64,000 nucleotides of DNA from Sagittula stellata E-37 (GTDB taxonomy: Bacteria > Pseudomonadota > Alphaproteobacteria > Rhodobacterales > Rhodobacteraceae). Of this stretch, positions 26,948-36,002 are shown piece after piece. The stretch is from NCBI RefSeq assembly GCF_039724765.1, contig NZ_CP155729.1, positions 434,001 through 498,000 of the forward strand. The letters run 5' to 3'. The notes under the pieces were generated by a model. The model searched no databases. It saw nothing but the letters and a program-made list of their open reading frames with translations, and had not been told where the DNA came from. Made by a program: the position numbers and the translations under genes. The first letter of the stretch is position 1, and each line of letters opens with the position of its first letter.

Positions 26948-26968
26948 GGGCGGGGCTACGCGCCGCCC
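26948..26968. repeat. GGGCGG/CCGCCC palindrome between convergent genes
   Basis: GGGCGG (26948-26953) pairs with CCGCCC (26963-26968) between the 3' ends of regA and the lipoprotein gene. A related, longer palindrome is at 30511-30531. It may stop transcription from both sides; no U-tract is present. Confidence 0.4.
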
Positions 26969-26977
26969 GCCTTCCGG

Positions 26978-27691
26978 TCAAAGCAGGCTGATACGAGACC
27001 TGGCCGACACCGCTTCGTCTTCCAGCGTCTCGATCGACATGATGTGCCAGTCGAGCCCGGTCTGGCCCTTGGCTCCGGCGTCCTTGAGCGCCATCTTCGC
27101 CGCGCGTGCCTGATCTGCCGACATCGTCAGTGCTTCGGCGACCTCCGCGCGGGCGGTCCGGATCTCGGTCATCCGCTTGTCATAGGTATGTGCCGAAATC
27201 TCTCCTGCCGCCCGTGCCGCATTCAGGTCGGCGATTTCCTGATCTTGGGTCTCCAGCAGACCCGGCATGGTTTCAGTCAGATGCGCCATCTGCTTCTGCG
27301 CGCCGGAAATCGCCGGGGTCACGCGGGACAGGGATACGATCTCGATCCGCTCCTTCACCTGCCGTTGACCGACGGCGCTCCCCACCACGGCCCCAGCGGC
27401 GCCACCCGCCAGCGCGCCCATCAGGCATTTGCCGCCTTCCGATACCGACACCACGGCCAGGCCGCATCCGGCGGCCGCGCCGATTGCCGCGCCCCGCATC
27501 GTCGCCCGGCGCAGGATGTCTTTGGTCATCTTGTCCAAGGCCTGCGCCTGTTCCACCATCGCGTCGTCCGTCGATCCCTGCGCCGCGGAGAAGGAGAGGG
27601 CTGACGTGTTGCGGCTGACCGACGGCGTCTGGCCACATGCGGCAACACTCATGACGAGGGCGAACAGGATGAGGATCTTTGCTGGCAACAC
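26978..27691 (-). CDS. Lipoprotein with glycine-zipper region
   Basis: A 237-residue envelope protein. The lipobox VAAC places the lipid-bearing Cys at residue 19 after a signal peptide. A Gly/Ala-rich hydrophobic zipper follows (GAAIGAAAGCGLAVV and GALAGGAAGAVVGSAVGQ, about residues 67-110), then a helical, charged C-terminal part of about 120 residues. The zipper suggests membrane insertion or packing against the outer membrane. The start is GTG at 27691 with AAGGAG eight bases upstream. Two cysteines inside the zipper are unusual for this type. Function unknown. Confidence 0.75.
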   Translation of the reverse strand: MLPAKILILFALVMSVAACGQTPSVSRNTSALSFSAAQGSTDDAMVEQAQALDKMTKDILRRATMRGAAIGAAAGCGLAVVSVSEGGKCLMGALAGGAAGAVVGSAVGQRQVKERIEIVSLSRVTPAISGAQKQMAHLTETMPGLLETQDQEIADLNAARAAGEISAHTYDKRMTEIRTARAEVAEALTMSADQARAAKMALKDAGAKGQTGLDWHIMSIETLEDEAVSARSRISLL

Positions 27692-27821
27692 GGGCGCACT
27701 CCTTCAGGTATCGACACAATGCGGGTCTAAACCCGCGATTTGTTCGCTATCTCAAGAAAATGCGGCCAGATTTTGACGAATTTTCCCCGATTGATTGGCA
27801 AGGTCGCGCAACGCGCCGCGT

Positions 27822-28292
27822 TCAGAGCGGGTACCGCTTTACGACCCGGTCCACCACAGTACCGTCCTTTCGCGTCACGTCGCCCGGTATCACATGATCG
27901 TCCGCAAAGCCCATGTGGCTGTAGTATCCAAGACCGGATGCGTTGTCGGAAGTGATCCGCGCGAGGATCGCAACGCCGCCACGCGCCCGGCACGCTGCCA
28001 GCGTGGCGTTGAACAGGGCTCGTCCCGCACCTTTGACGGGGGCTTGCCGGTCGGTGAAGCTGCCGATGGAATACAGCCCGTCGCCGATGTCGAACGCGCT
28101 CTGGAACCCGACGATGCGGTCGAGTGTCTCGACCACGATGCCGATGGCGGGGCGGTCGATCAACTCCTCGATGAAAGCCCGTTGGGTAAACGGCTCCTCG
28201 TAGGCGGTCGTGCCACCCTGCGCGATGGTGAAGTTCAAGATCTCCATGCAGGCCAGCGCATCGTCGGCGGTTATGGGGCGAGTCTTCAGCAT
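27822..28292 (-). CDS. GNAT family N-acetyltransferase
   Basis: A 156-residue acetyltransferase. The acetyl-CoA loop is in QAPVKGAGRALFNATLAACRARG and the C-terminal GLGYYSHMGFADD is the conserved GNAT strand-helix end. It looks like the phosphinothricin/methionine sulfoximine acetyltransferase branch (FTIAQGGTTAYEEPFTQ near the N-terminus). The substrate is an amine, probably a small amino acid analogue. It shares one base with the upstream HD gene stop. Confidence 0.85.
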   Translation of the reverse strand: MLKTRPITADDALACMEILNFTIAQGGTTAYEEPFTQRAFIEELIDRPAIGIVVETLDRIVGFQSAFDIGDGLYSIGSFTDRQAPVKGAGRALFNATLAACRARGGVAILARITSDNASGLGYYSHMGFADDHVIPGDVTRKDGTVVDRVVKRYPL

Positions 28293-28885
28293 CAGAACAT
28301 CTCCATCAGGGTTGCGTGACGGGCAGTGAAATCCTGCCGCGTCTCGACCGGCGGGCGGAGACGGATCGACAGGTCGGCGATCATGTCGATGTCTGGCGCG
28401 CCGAAAAAGCGGTTTGCCTCGGCCCGGGTGAACCCGGCGATCTGCGTCGCCTCCATCCAGGCCGAGATCCGGTCGGCCTTCTTGATCTGCTTTTTCAGTC
28501 GCGCGGGCGTGACGGCCTGCAGGCCAAACCGTATGTGGATCGCTGCGGACAACCGCTTGTCCAGGTCCTCGTAGCCGGGTCCGACAGCGGCCTTCACCGG
28601 GCTGATCATGTCGCCGATCACGTACTCCGGCGCGTCATGCAGCAGCGCCGTCAGCCGCTCTGCCGGAGTGGCCCTGGGGCACAGGCGGCCAAAGAGCTCC
28701 TCCACCAGCAGCGAATGCTCCGCGACGGAATAGGCGTAGTCGCCGTGGGTCTGGCCGTTCCAGCGGGCCACGAAGGCCAACCCGTGGGCAATGTCTTCGA
28801 CTTCGATGTCCATCGGGGTCGGGTCCAGCAGGTCGAGCCTGCGGCCGGACAACATCCGTTGCCACGCGCGAGGGGGTTTGGCCAT
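28292..28885 (-). CDS. HD-domain phosphohydrolase, YfbR-like
   Basis: A 197-residue HD protein. Metal ligands are seen in SVAEHSLLV (His), LLHDAPEYVIGDM (His-Asp) and the distal Asp in KKADRISAWMEA. The overall pattern resembles 5'-deoxynucleotidases of the YfbR type. The start at 28885 is used because the preceding in-frame residues run into the region upstream of ahcY without homology. It is divergent from ahcY and coupled to the GNAT gene. Confidence 0.82.
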   Translation of the reverse strand: MAKPPRAWQRMLSGRRLDLLDPTPMDIEVEDIAHGLAFVARWNGQTHGDYAYSVAEHSLLVEELFGRLCPRATPAERLTALLHDAPEYVIGDMISPVKAAVGPGYEDLDKRLSAAIHIRFGLQAVTPARLKKQIKKADRISAWMEATQIAGFTRAEANRFFGAPDIDMIADLSIRLRPPVETRQDFTARHATLMEMF

Positions 28886-29110
28886 GACGTCTCCGGTGTC
28901 CTGTCCTGTGCGCCCTTTGGTTAAGGTTTCGCGGCGGCGGTGTAAATCGGGGGGCACTTCGCCGGGAGGCGAGCCTTGTGAAAGGACTTCTTAACCGTCT
29001 GCAGCCTATGCGCGGTACAAGCGCATTGTGTGGCATCCGTCGGGATGTTACCTGCGCCGGGAGGAATTTGGCCCGTTTCCGGGCAGCTCACAGGATGCAG
29101 AGGAACTGCA

Positions 29111-30499
29111 ATGTCGCAAGATTATACCGTCAAGGACATTTCGCTGGCCGCGTTCGGTCGCAAGGAACTGGACATCGCCGAAACCGAAATGCCGGGTCTG
29201 ATGGCGCTTCGCGAGGAATACGGTGAGGCAAAGCCGCTGGCGGGCGCACGCATCGTCGGATCGCTGCACATGACCATCCAGACGGCTGTCTTGATCGAGA
29301 CGCTCGTGACGCTTGGCGCTGACGTCCGCTGGGCCTCTTGCAACATCTTTTCCACCCAGGACCACGCGGCTGCCGCCATCGCGGAGGCCGGCATTCCGGT
29401 CTTTGCAGTCAAGGGCCAGTCGCTGGAAGAGCACTGGGATTACCTCGACAAGTCCTTCATGTTCCCGGAAGGCGCGAACATGATCCTTGACGACGGCGGC
29501 GACGCCACGCTTTATGTCCTGCTCGGTGCACGTGCCGAAGCGGGCGAGGACATCATTCCCGTGCCGCAGTCCGAAGAAGAGGCCGTCATCAAGGCGCAGA
29601 TCAAGAAGCGGATGGAAGCCTCTCCGGGTTGGTTCACAAAGGTGCGCGATGCCATCCAGGGCGTGTCCGAGGAAACCACCACCGGGGTACACCGCCTGTA
29701 CGAGCTGCAGAAGGAAGGCCGCCTGCCGTTCCCGGCGATCAACGTGAACGACTCGGTCACCAAATCGAAGTTCGACAACAAGTACGGCTGCAAGGAGTCG
29801 CTGGTCGACGGCATCCGCCGCGCCACCGACACCATGATGGCCGGCAAGGTTGCCGTGGTCTGCGGTTACGGTGATGTGGGCAAGGGCTCTGCCGCGTCGC
29901 TGCGCGGCGCCGGTGCGCGGGTGAAAGTTACCGAGGCCGATCCGATCTGCGCGCTTCAGGCCGCCATGGACGGCTTCGAGGTCGTGCTGCTGGAGGACGT
30001 TGTCGACAGCGCCGACATCTTCATCACGACCACCGGCAACAAGGACGTGATCCGCATCGAGCACATGCGCGAGATGAAGGACATGGCCATCGTCGGCAAC
30101 ATCGGCCACTTCGACAACGAGATCCAGGTCGCCGCGCTGAAGAACCACAAGTGGACCAACATCAAGGACCAGGTGGACATGATCGAGATGCCCTCGGGCA
30201 GCCGCCTGATCCTGTTGTCCGAAGGCCGCTTGCTGAACCTCGGCAATGCGACCGGCCACCCGTCTTTCGTGATGTCGGCATCCTTCACAAATCAGGTTCT
30301 GGCGCAGATCGAGCTTTGGAAGAACGGCGACAACTACAAGCCGGGCGTCTACATCCTGCCGAAGCACCTCGACGAAAAGGTGGCGCGGCTGCATCTCGGC
30401 CGCATCGGCGTCAAGCTGACCCAGCTGTCCGCAGAACAGGCGGCCTACATCGGCGTGAAACCGGAAGGCCCGTTCAAGCCGGAACACTACCGCTACTGA
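29111..30499 (+). CDS. ahcY: S-adenosylhomocysteine hydrolase
   Basis: A 462-residue NAD-dependent enzyme that splits S-adenosylhomocysteine to adenosine and homocysteine. The N-terminal domain shows [16 protein letters not shown] and the substrate-site [13 protein letters not shown]. The NAD fold carries [15 protein letters not shown], and the C-terminus ends KPEHYRY as in the family. The start at 29111 follows AGAGGAACTGCA. In Rhodobacter capsulatus ahcY lies close to regB-senC-regA-hvrA and is activated by HvrB; the closeness to regA is kept here, but hvrA and hvrB are absent. No known SAH or SAM riboswitch is recognisable upstream. Confidence 0.97.
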   Translation: MSQDYTVKDISLAAFGRKELDIAETEMPGLMALREEYGEAKPLAGARIVGSLHMTIQTAVLIETLVTLGADVRWASCNIFSTQDHAAAAIAEAGIPVFAVKGQSLEEHWDYLDKSFMFPEGANMILDDGGDATLYVLLGARAEAGEDIIPVPQSEEEAVIKAQIKKRMEASPGWFTKVRDAIQGVSEETTTGVHRLYELQKEGRLPFPAINVNDSVTKSKFDNKYGCKESLVDGIRRATDTMMAGKVAVVCGYGDVGKGSAASLRGAGARVKVTEADPICALQAAMDGFEVVLLEDVVDSADIFITTTGNKDVIRIEHMREMKDMAIVGNIGHFDNEIQVAALKNHKWTNIKDQVDMIEMPSGSRLILLSEGRLLNLGNATGHPSFVMSASFTNQVLAQIELWKNGDNYKPGVYILPKHLDEKVARLHLGRIGVKLTQLSAEQAAYIGVKPEGPFKPEHYRY

Positions 30500-30510
30500 T
30501 TGCGGGAAGC

Positions 30511-30531
30511 AGGGCGGAGAATCTCCGCCCT
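30511..30531. repeat. Perfect AGGGCGGAG/CTCCGCCCT palindrome
   Basis: Nine paired bases around an AAT loop, 12 bases after the ahcY stop. It belongs to the same GGGCGG...CCGCCC type as 26948-26968 and may be a REP-like element. Confidence 0.5.
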
Positions 30532-30551
30532 ACATCCTGTCGTACAATTTG

Positions 30552-30583
30552 AAGGCCGGGCCGCGACGTGCCCGGCCTTTGTG
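30552..30583 (+). terminator. Terminator-like hairpin after ahcY
   Basis: AAGGCCGGGC (30552-30561) pairs with GCCCGGCCTT (30570-30579) around an 8-base loop, followed by a short T-rich run (TTGT). It probably ends the ahcY transcript. Confidence 0.7.
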
Positions 30584-30666
30584 TGTCGTGGTGGATCGAG
30601 AGCGGTTCCCTTCTGTGCAAGTCCCCGGATAAGGTCGTGCCACGAAAAAGAAACTGAGGTCGGGAC

Positions 30667-31641
30667 ATGCGGATCATCGTTTACGGACTGGGCGCCATCG
30701 GTGGGTGTGTCGCGGGGCTTCTGGCGCGGTCGGGAACTGACGTGGTCGGCATTGCCCGCGGCGCCATGCTGGAGGCGGTGAAGGCGGACGGTCTGTGGCT
30801 GAAGGGGCATGAGCTGGACGAAAGTGTGCCCCTGACGGTGGTCGGCAATCCCTCGGAGATCGACTTCCGCGACGGTGACATGATCCTGATGTGCATGAAG
30901 GCGCAGCACATGGCGGGCGCGCTGGAGGATCTGCGTGCAGCGGGTGCGGGCGATCAGCCGTTGTTCTGCCTGCAGAACGGCGTCGTCAACGAGGACATGG
31001 CACTGCGGTTGTTCCCCAAGGTGCACGGTGTCATGGTCTGGATGCCCGCGACGTATCTCGAGCCGGGGCGCGTGCTAAGTTTTGCCTCTCCGAAGTTCGG
31101 CGTTTTCGAGACCGGGCTGTTTCCCGGCGGTGCGGACCATGACGACGAGGATTTCGTGCGCGCAATCGATGCGGCGGGTATGGCCGGGTTCACGCATCCG
31201 AACGTCATGGCTGCCAAATACGGTAAGCTCCTGATGAACCTGGAGAACATCCTGAACGCGGCGATGGGGCCCAACGCGGAAAAGGGCCCGCTACCCGACC
31301 TGATGCGGACGGAGGCGCTGGCGGTTCTCGACTCGGCCGGGATCGTTTGGGAGGACCGCGCCAAGTTGGTGCCGGAGCGGCGCGACCTTGCGAGGATTTC
31401 GGACCTGCCGGGCGAGGCGCGATCGGGAAGCTCGTCGGCGCAAAGCCTGCTTCGCGGCACAGGGTCGATCGAGACCGACTATCTGAACGGCGAAATCACG
31501 CGCCTTGGCCGGCTTTATGGTGTGCCGACACCTGCCAACGCCGCAATGCAGCGCATCGGGGCACGGATGGTTCGCGACGCGTTGCGGCCCGGGGACCTGA
31601 CCCTGTCCGATCTGGTGGCAGAGGTCGGGACCACAGACTGA
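30667..31641 (+). CDS. Ketopantoate reductase family protein (PanE/ApbA-like)
   Basis: A 324-residue NADPH-dependent reductase. The Rossmann loop is YGLGAIGGCVAG (residues 5-16), the catalytic Lys lies in AAKYGKLLMNLEN, and the helical C-terminal half carries SIETDYLNGEI, the family substrate motif. Ketopantoate reduction in pantothenate synthesis is possible, but many paralogues act on other 2-keto acids and no pan genes are nearby. It ends 2 bases before the stop of the convergent hybrid kinase gene. Confidence 0.82.
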   Translation: MRIIVYGLGAIGGCVAGLLARSGTDVVGIARGAMLEAVKADGLWLKGHELDESVPLTVVGNPSEIDFRDGDMILMCMKAQHMAGALEDLRAAGAGDQPLFCLQNGVVNEDMALRLFPKVHGVMVWMPATYLEPGRVLSFASPKFGVFETGLFPGGADHDDEDFVRAIDAAGMAGFTHPNVMAAKYGKLLMNLENILNAAMGPNAEKGPLPDLMRTEALAVLDSAGIVWEDRAKLVPERRDLARISDLPGEARSGSSSAQSLLRGTGSIETDYLNGEITRLGRLYGVPTPANAAMQRIGARMVRDALRPGDLTLSDLVAEVGTTD

Positions 31642-31643
31642 CG

Positions 31644-33866
31644 TCAGGCACGGCGCGCCTCCGCCAGCGTTTCGAGCCAGCGGGTTATCGTTTCAAGAAG
31701 CTCGATCCTTCGGACAGGTTTGGCCAAAAAGTCGGACATGCCCGCGTCCAGGCAGGCTGTCCGGTCTTCCGTCATGGCATTGGCGGTCAGGGCAATGATC
31801 GGCACACCCGGCCAGCCCGATGTCTCCTCCAGTTCCCGTATCCTTCGGGTGGCTTCGTAGCCGTTCATGACCGGCATTGAGACGTCCATCAGGACGATAT
31901 CCGGCGCCTCGTTGATGTAGCAGTCCACGGCCTCTGCCCCATTGGCCGCGATTTGCAGCGCAACGCCGCTCCCGGCCAGCAGTTTGCGGATCACGAGCTG
32001 GTTGGTGGCGTTGTCTTCGGCCAGAAGAATGCGGCGCCCGGCGAAATCGGGCATACGGGCGGTGGACCTTGGCGGGACAAGCGACTTGCCAGTTATGCGC
32101 TTGCCCTGCGTCCGGCACAGTTCGCTGGCCAATGTCTCCTGCAACAGCGGTTTGCGAACCGCACCGACAAATCCCTGTTCCGCCAGCGCCTCTTTCGGCA
32201 CGTCGCGGTCCGCGCGGAGCATCAGCAGGCAGCGCGGACTATCCGATCCGAGCGCCTGGCGCAGCGCCTCGGCCAACGCCTGCGCCGTCATATCCGTCAA
32301 TTCGTCGGACAACAGGGCAAGCTGGAAGACGGTGCCCTGTTGCGCATAGGCCCGGGCGAGTGACAGCGCCTCTTCACCGTTGCGGGCCACCACCGGGCGC
32401 AGGCCCATGCCGCCCAGAACGGTGCGAAGTGCCGCGCGCGTGACCGCCGAGGCATCGGCCAGAAGAATGCGCTTTCCGGACAAGTCACGCCGCGCCATCC
32501 GCCAGAACGCGATTGTGCCCGGTGGCGTTTCGGTTGCGGGAAACGGCAGGCGCATCTCGAAAACAGAGCCCTCGTCAGGGCGCGACCTGGCGGACAGGCT
32601 TCCACCCATCAGCCGGATCAGCCGGAGCGATATGGCCAGTCCGAGCCCGGTGCCGTCGTAGCGGCGGGTGTGCGTGCTGTCTATCTGGGAGAATTCCTCG
32701 AAAATATGGTCCAGCTTGTCTTCGGCGATACCGACACCGGTGTCCGTGACCTTCACCACGATCTGGCCGTCTTCAGACCTGTTCAGCCAGATGTGGACGT
32801 TTCCTGTCGCCGTGAATTTGACCGCGTTGCCGATGACGTTCAGCAGGCATTGCCGTAGCCGGGCGCTGTCGCCCATGACCATGAGAGGCATCTCAAGAAC
32901 CGACTCTACGCAGATCTCGACGCCCTTGGCTGCCGCGGCCGGAGAAAACAGCGTGGCCACCTCCTCCACCAGATTGATCGGGTCGAAAGGCTCCGCGTGC
33001 ACCAGCATCTTCCCGGCCTCGATCTTCGAGAAGTCGAGGATGTCGTTGATGATCGCAAGAAGCGCCACGGCGGAGGAAGAAATCGTAGATGTCATGGAGC
33101 GCTGTTCCGGGTTCAGCGTGCCCTGTTCCAGCAGTTCTGACATGGCGATGATGCCGTTCATCGGCGTCCGTATCTCGTGGCTCATGTTGGCGAGGAAGGC
33201 GGACTTGATGCGCTCTGCCTCCTCTGCACGTTTTCGGGCGTGGTCGAGACCGGCGGCTGTCTTCTTGAGCTGAACCCAGTAGTAGAGCCCTGTTGCGATG
33301 GGGATCAGCATGGTGGTCGCGATCAGGAGCGCAATGCTGAACACGAGGTGGCTGTACAGCTTCGCGATGGCATCGGACGCGCGCGTGATGTCGACATACA
33401 TCTCGTAGACGCCCACGATCTCGCCATTGATGCGGACCGGACTGTAAATTTCTGCATAACGTCTGGCGTCGATGACGGATGCCACGATCTCCGTCACGAA
33501 ACTGCCGGTTTCCAGCACTTCAAGGGCATTCAGGCTGGCGTCGTCCTTGTGGGGCAGGCCCTTCGGGCCATCCAGCCTGAAGATTTCCTGACCCCGACGA
33601 TCGAACAGCCTGAACTCCAGCACGCCTTCGTCGGTTGCCATCTCAGACAAGCGTTCAAGGTCCGTTGGTGATAGTGTCTTCCCGTCGAGCAGGGCGCGCA
33701 GGCCTGTGTAACGCCCTTCAACGTGGTGCAGCCAGATACTGGCCCGCTCTTCGGCGCGTGCGACAAGGTCGTGGTGCGCGGCGTCGTGCGCCAGCCGGTT
33801 CCCCAACCAGAGGCTGAGAGCCAGAGCCGTCACACAGGCAGAGACGATATAGAAGATGCGATGCAT
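31644..33866 (-). CDS. Hybrid histidine kinase with a degenerate first receiver
   Basis: A 740-residue inner-membrane sensor. Helices at about 4-22 and 174-198 flank a periplasmic sensing domain of about 150 residues. His230 in NMSHEIRTPMNG is the phosphorylation site. The HATPase region has NVIGNAVKFTA and TDTGVGIAED. Two receiver-like domains follow. In the first (about 470-590) the acceptor Asp is replaced by Ser (LALLSDELTDM). The second (about 612-735) is intact with DIVLMDVSMPVMNG. No response-regulator gene is adjacent, so the output partner is unknown. Confidence 0.9.
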   Translation of the reverse strand: MHRIFYIVSACVTALALSLWLGNRLAHDAAHHDLVARAEERASIWLHHVEGRYTGLRALLDGKTLSPTDLERLSEMATDEGVLEFRLFDRRGQEIFRLDGPKGLPHKDDASLNALEVLETGSFVTEIVASVIDARRYAEIYSPVRINGEIVGVYEMYVDITRASDAIAKLYSHLVFSIALLIATTMLIPIATGLYYWVQLKKTAAGLDHARKRAEEAERIKSAFLANMSHEIRTPMNGIIAMSELLEQGTLNPEQRSMTSTISSSAVALLAIINDILDFSKIEAGKMLVHAEPFDPINLVEEVATLFSPAAAAKGVEICVESVLEMPLMVMGDSARLRQCLLNVIGNAVKFTATGNVHIWLNRSEDGQIVVKVTDTGVGIAEDKLDHIFEEFSQIDSTHTRRYDGTGLGLAISLRLIRLMGGSLSARSRPDEGSVFEMRLPFPATETPPGTIAFWRMARRDLSGKRILLADASAVTRAALRTVLGGMGLRPVVARNGEEALSLARAYAQQGTVFQLALLSDELTDMTAQALAEALRQALGSDSPRCLLMLRADRDVPKEALAEQGFVGAVRKPLLQETLASELCRTQGKRITGKSLVPPRSTARMPDFAGRRILLAEDNATNQLVIRKLLAGSGVALQIAANGAEAVDCYINEAPDIVLMDVSMPVMNGYEATRRIRELEETSGWPGVPIIALTANAMTEDRTACLDAGMSDFLAKPVRRIELLETITRWLETLAEARRA

Positions 33867-33934
33867 GCAGTCCTGAGGGCCGAAGGCGTTTTGCTCCTCG
33901 ATACCCCAGGCCGATTAAGACCTGCTGAACCGTT

Positions 33935-34540
33935 TCAGGCCACAAGCCGAGAAACGTAACCTTCTTGCAAGACAGCCTTGTCGTAGGCTTTCCGTGAAAA
34001 CACCTCGACGACCATTGGCTCGAAATGCTCCAGCGGCAGCGTGTCGTAGTCCGGGTCGAACGACGACTGGTCCCAGCGTTCGCAGAACTCGGCGCAATTG
34101 TCGAAACAGGGATGATTCCGGAACCGGTCACGCGCGTTGCGGTCCCAGCCGTAGTGGTGCGCGTAGTACAACATCTGGAAGATGCCGTGATGCTCGACCA
34201 CCCAGGCGACGTCCCAGCGCACGAATGGGCGGATGACCTCGGCGGACATGCGGTCGTGGTTCTGCGGGGCCAGGCCGTCGCCGATGTCGTGCAACAGGGC
34301 GCCCACGATCCAGTCCAGATCGGCGCCGTCACGTTCCGCGCGGGTGGCCGACTGCAACCCGTGTTCCAGCCGCGTGATCCGATAGCCTTCCAAAGTGACC
34401 TCTCCGGCACGGCGCAACTCGTCCAGGACACGGGCGGCGGTCAGCGCGAGAAACGGTTTCTCCTTTTCCTCAAGCAAAAGGTAGTCTTCGCGTGTCCCAT
34501 CTTTCATCCGTGTGAAACTGACAGTTCGGTCGTCGGTCAT
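33935..34540 (-). CDS. HD-domain protein, candidate mixed-valence di-iron oxygenase
   Basis: A 201-residue HD-fold protein. The ligand series is His60 (RLEHGLQ), His84-Asp85 (LLHDIGD), His95 (QNHDRM), His118 (VEHHG) and a distal Asp around 161-165 (FDPDYD). This order and the 24-residue first gap resemble PhnZ and related HD oxygenases that cleave organophosphonates, as well as myo-inositol oxygenase. A plain HD phosphohydrolase is the alternative. The start at 34540 gives the best N-terminus. No phosphonate genes adjoin it, so the substrate is open. Confidence 0.65.
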   Translation of the reverse strand: MTDDRTVSFTRMKDGTREDYLLLEEKEKPFLALTAARVLDELRRAGEVTLEGYRITRLEHGLQSATRAERDGADLDWIVGALLHDIGDGLAPQNHDRMSAEVIRPFVRWDVAWVVEHHGIFQMLYYAHHYGWDRNARDRFRNHPCFDNCAEFCERWDQSSFDPDYDTLPLEHFEPMVVEVFSRKAYDKAVLQEGYVSRLVA

Positions 34541-34746
34541 ATGCGGTGTCCTTCTCTTGCGGGTGCGATGCTGGCAGCGTTTCCGGCGGCGGACCAGCGA
34601 ATTCCGACCCTCGGCCCAAAGGCCCACGTCAGGTCATTTTCCTTGCCTGTCCGACCGGAACGTTTAACCATTCCCCGTAAGGTCGCGAGGGCCGGAAATT
34701 CAAGCAAAGTGCGCTTACTGCGCCGCGAACGGGGGAGAGTGAAGTC

Positions 34747-35088
34747 ATGGGAAAACGTGACGAACTGATTCAGAAATATGCCGAAGATCTGCGCACCAAG
34801 TGCGGGATGGAGCCGGACATGGATCTCCTGACGAAAGTGACCATCGGTTGCGGTCCGTCGATCTACAACGCGGATTCTTCGACTGTGGCCTCCAGCCAGC
34901 CGGGTGAACTCGAAACGGTGAAGGACAACTTCCTGATCAAGAAGCTTGGCCTGAGCGATAGCGCGGATTTGATGGAAGCGATCAACCAGGTGGTCGAAAC
35001 CTACGGCAAGTCCGAGCGCAACAAGTATAGGGCCGTCGTGTACTACATGCTGACCAAGCACTTCGGTAAGGAAGCCGTCTACGGCTGA
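34747..35088 (+). CDS. DUF2853 family protein
   Basis: A 113-residue soluble, highly charged and mostly helical protein. The segment KRDELIQKYAEDLRTKCGM and the C-terminal KYRAVVYYMLTKHFGKE match DUF2853, for which structures exist but no function. A good Shine-Dalgarno (GGGGGAGAG) precedes the ATG. It is a single-gene unit between divergent and convergent neighbours. Confidence 0.85.
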   Translation: MGKRDELIQKYAEDLRTKCGMEPDMDLLTKVTIGCGPSIYNADSSTVASSQPGELETVKDNFLIKKLGLSDSADLMEAINQVVETYGKSERNKYRAVVYYMLTKHFGKEAVYG

Positions 35089-35263
35089 GCCGCAGCGCAT
35101 TGCCCTTTTCGAGCGTTCCCTGGCTCGGGTTTGCCGAAAATTGCCCGGACATCTCGATTGCGGCATCGGACGCCTGACGCTAGGATTTCAGGGACATCTG
35201 GCCAGAACGGCTGGACCCGAAATCCGGTTTCACGTGTGGTGCGTAGGGAGCACGTGGGTGAGA

Positions 35264-35289
35264 GGGGGGTCCGGTCTTACGGACCCCCC
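35264..35289. terminator. GC hairpin between convergent genes
   Basis: GGGGGGTCCG (35264-35273) pairs with CGGACCCCCC (35280-35289), a perfect 10-bp stem with a 6-base loop. It lies between the DUF2853 and DUF1761 genes, which converge. It has no clear U-tract. Confidence 0.5.
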
Positions 35290-35291
35290 GT

Positions 35292-35335
35292 ATTCTTGCA
35301 GAGCATCGTCATCATTCTTGCAGAGCATCGTCATC
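35292..35335. repeat. Perfect 22-base tandem duplication
   Basis: The unit at 35292-35313 (starting ATTCTTGCAGAG and ending CATC) is repeated exactly at 35314-35335 with no spacer. It lies outside any gene, beside the hairpin at 35264-35289. It looks like a recent slippage duplication. Confidence 0.85.
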
Positions 35336-35368
35336 GCCGAATTTTTCGTTCGGCGGATCAGGCGCGGT

Positions 35369-35770
35369 TCAGAAAAGGGTCAGGACGATCCCTTTGATCG
35401 TGCAGGCCAGCGTCGCATAGCCACCGTCGATCAGAGTCAGCTTCGGATTCCGCATCGTGTAGGTGTTGTTCAGCGCGATCCACGGCGTGATGAAGAACAG
35501 GCCGATCCCCAGCCCGCCGACAAGCCCGGCGCCGAGCGTCTCGATACCGTTCAGGACGAAGACATGGCGCATCATGCCCGCAACGATCAGTTGCATAAGG
35601 AACCCCAGACCGAAGATGACTATGGGCGATCCTCCGCCCTGTGGCTTGCCGTTCTCGTCGGTCGGGATACCGGCGGCCCTGAGCCACGGTTTCGACAGGA
35701 CGCTGTACCAAGCCGCCCCGGCGATGAACGCCGCAACCGTGGCACAGATGATGCTGACAAGGTCCGCCAT
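35369..35770 (-). CDS. DUF1761 family membrane protein
   Basis: A 133-residue protein with four predicted transmembrane helices and the family features AGAAWYSVLSKPWLRAAG near the N-terminus and GLGIGLFFITPWIALNN in the second half. Its function is unknown. The start MADL at 35770 is preferred; an ATG 15 bases upstream (MEQER) is possible. Confidence 0.8.
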   Translation of the reverse strand: MADLVSIICATVAAFIAGAAWYSVLSKPWLRAAGIPTDENGKPQGGGSPIVIFGLGFLMQLIVAGMMRHVFVLNGIETLGAGLVGGLGIGLFFITPWIALNNTYTMRNPKLTLIDGGYATLACTIKGIVLTLF

Positions 35771-36002
35771 CCGCTCTTGCTCCATGCAGTTGTGTGCGGA
35801 AAACCGCGTTGATCTCATCCAGAATTGCCACCTGACACAGTCTGTCAATCTCGATCTGCAGGAGGGTCAGCGCGGTCGTTGGAAACCGCACAGACGAAAG
35901 AAGTCTTTACTACCGCAACCGGAGATTGTTACTGAGGAATTGGTGTGTGTGTCTCTCGTTGGCGTCAGCACGCGTCGGCGTTTAGTTGAAAGTGAGGGTA
36001 CT

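Noticed and set aside
28886..29110. SAH or SAM/SAH riboswitch upstream of ahcY
   Set aside because: I searched for the conserved core sequences of these riboswitches and did not find them. Only weak hairpins are present. A covariance-model search would decide; a significant hit would overturn this.
33935..34540. Annotating this gene firmly as phosphonate oxygenase PhnZ
   Set aside because: The third-ligand spacing differs and no phosphonate genes are nearby; only the broader HD oxygenase idea is kept.
35292..35335. Minimal CRISPR array
   Set aside because: The two units are directly adjacent with no spacer and no cas genes are present.
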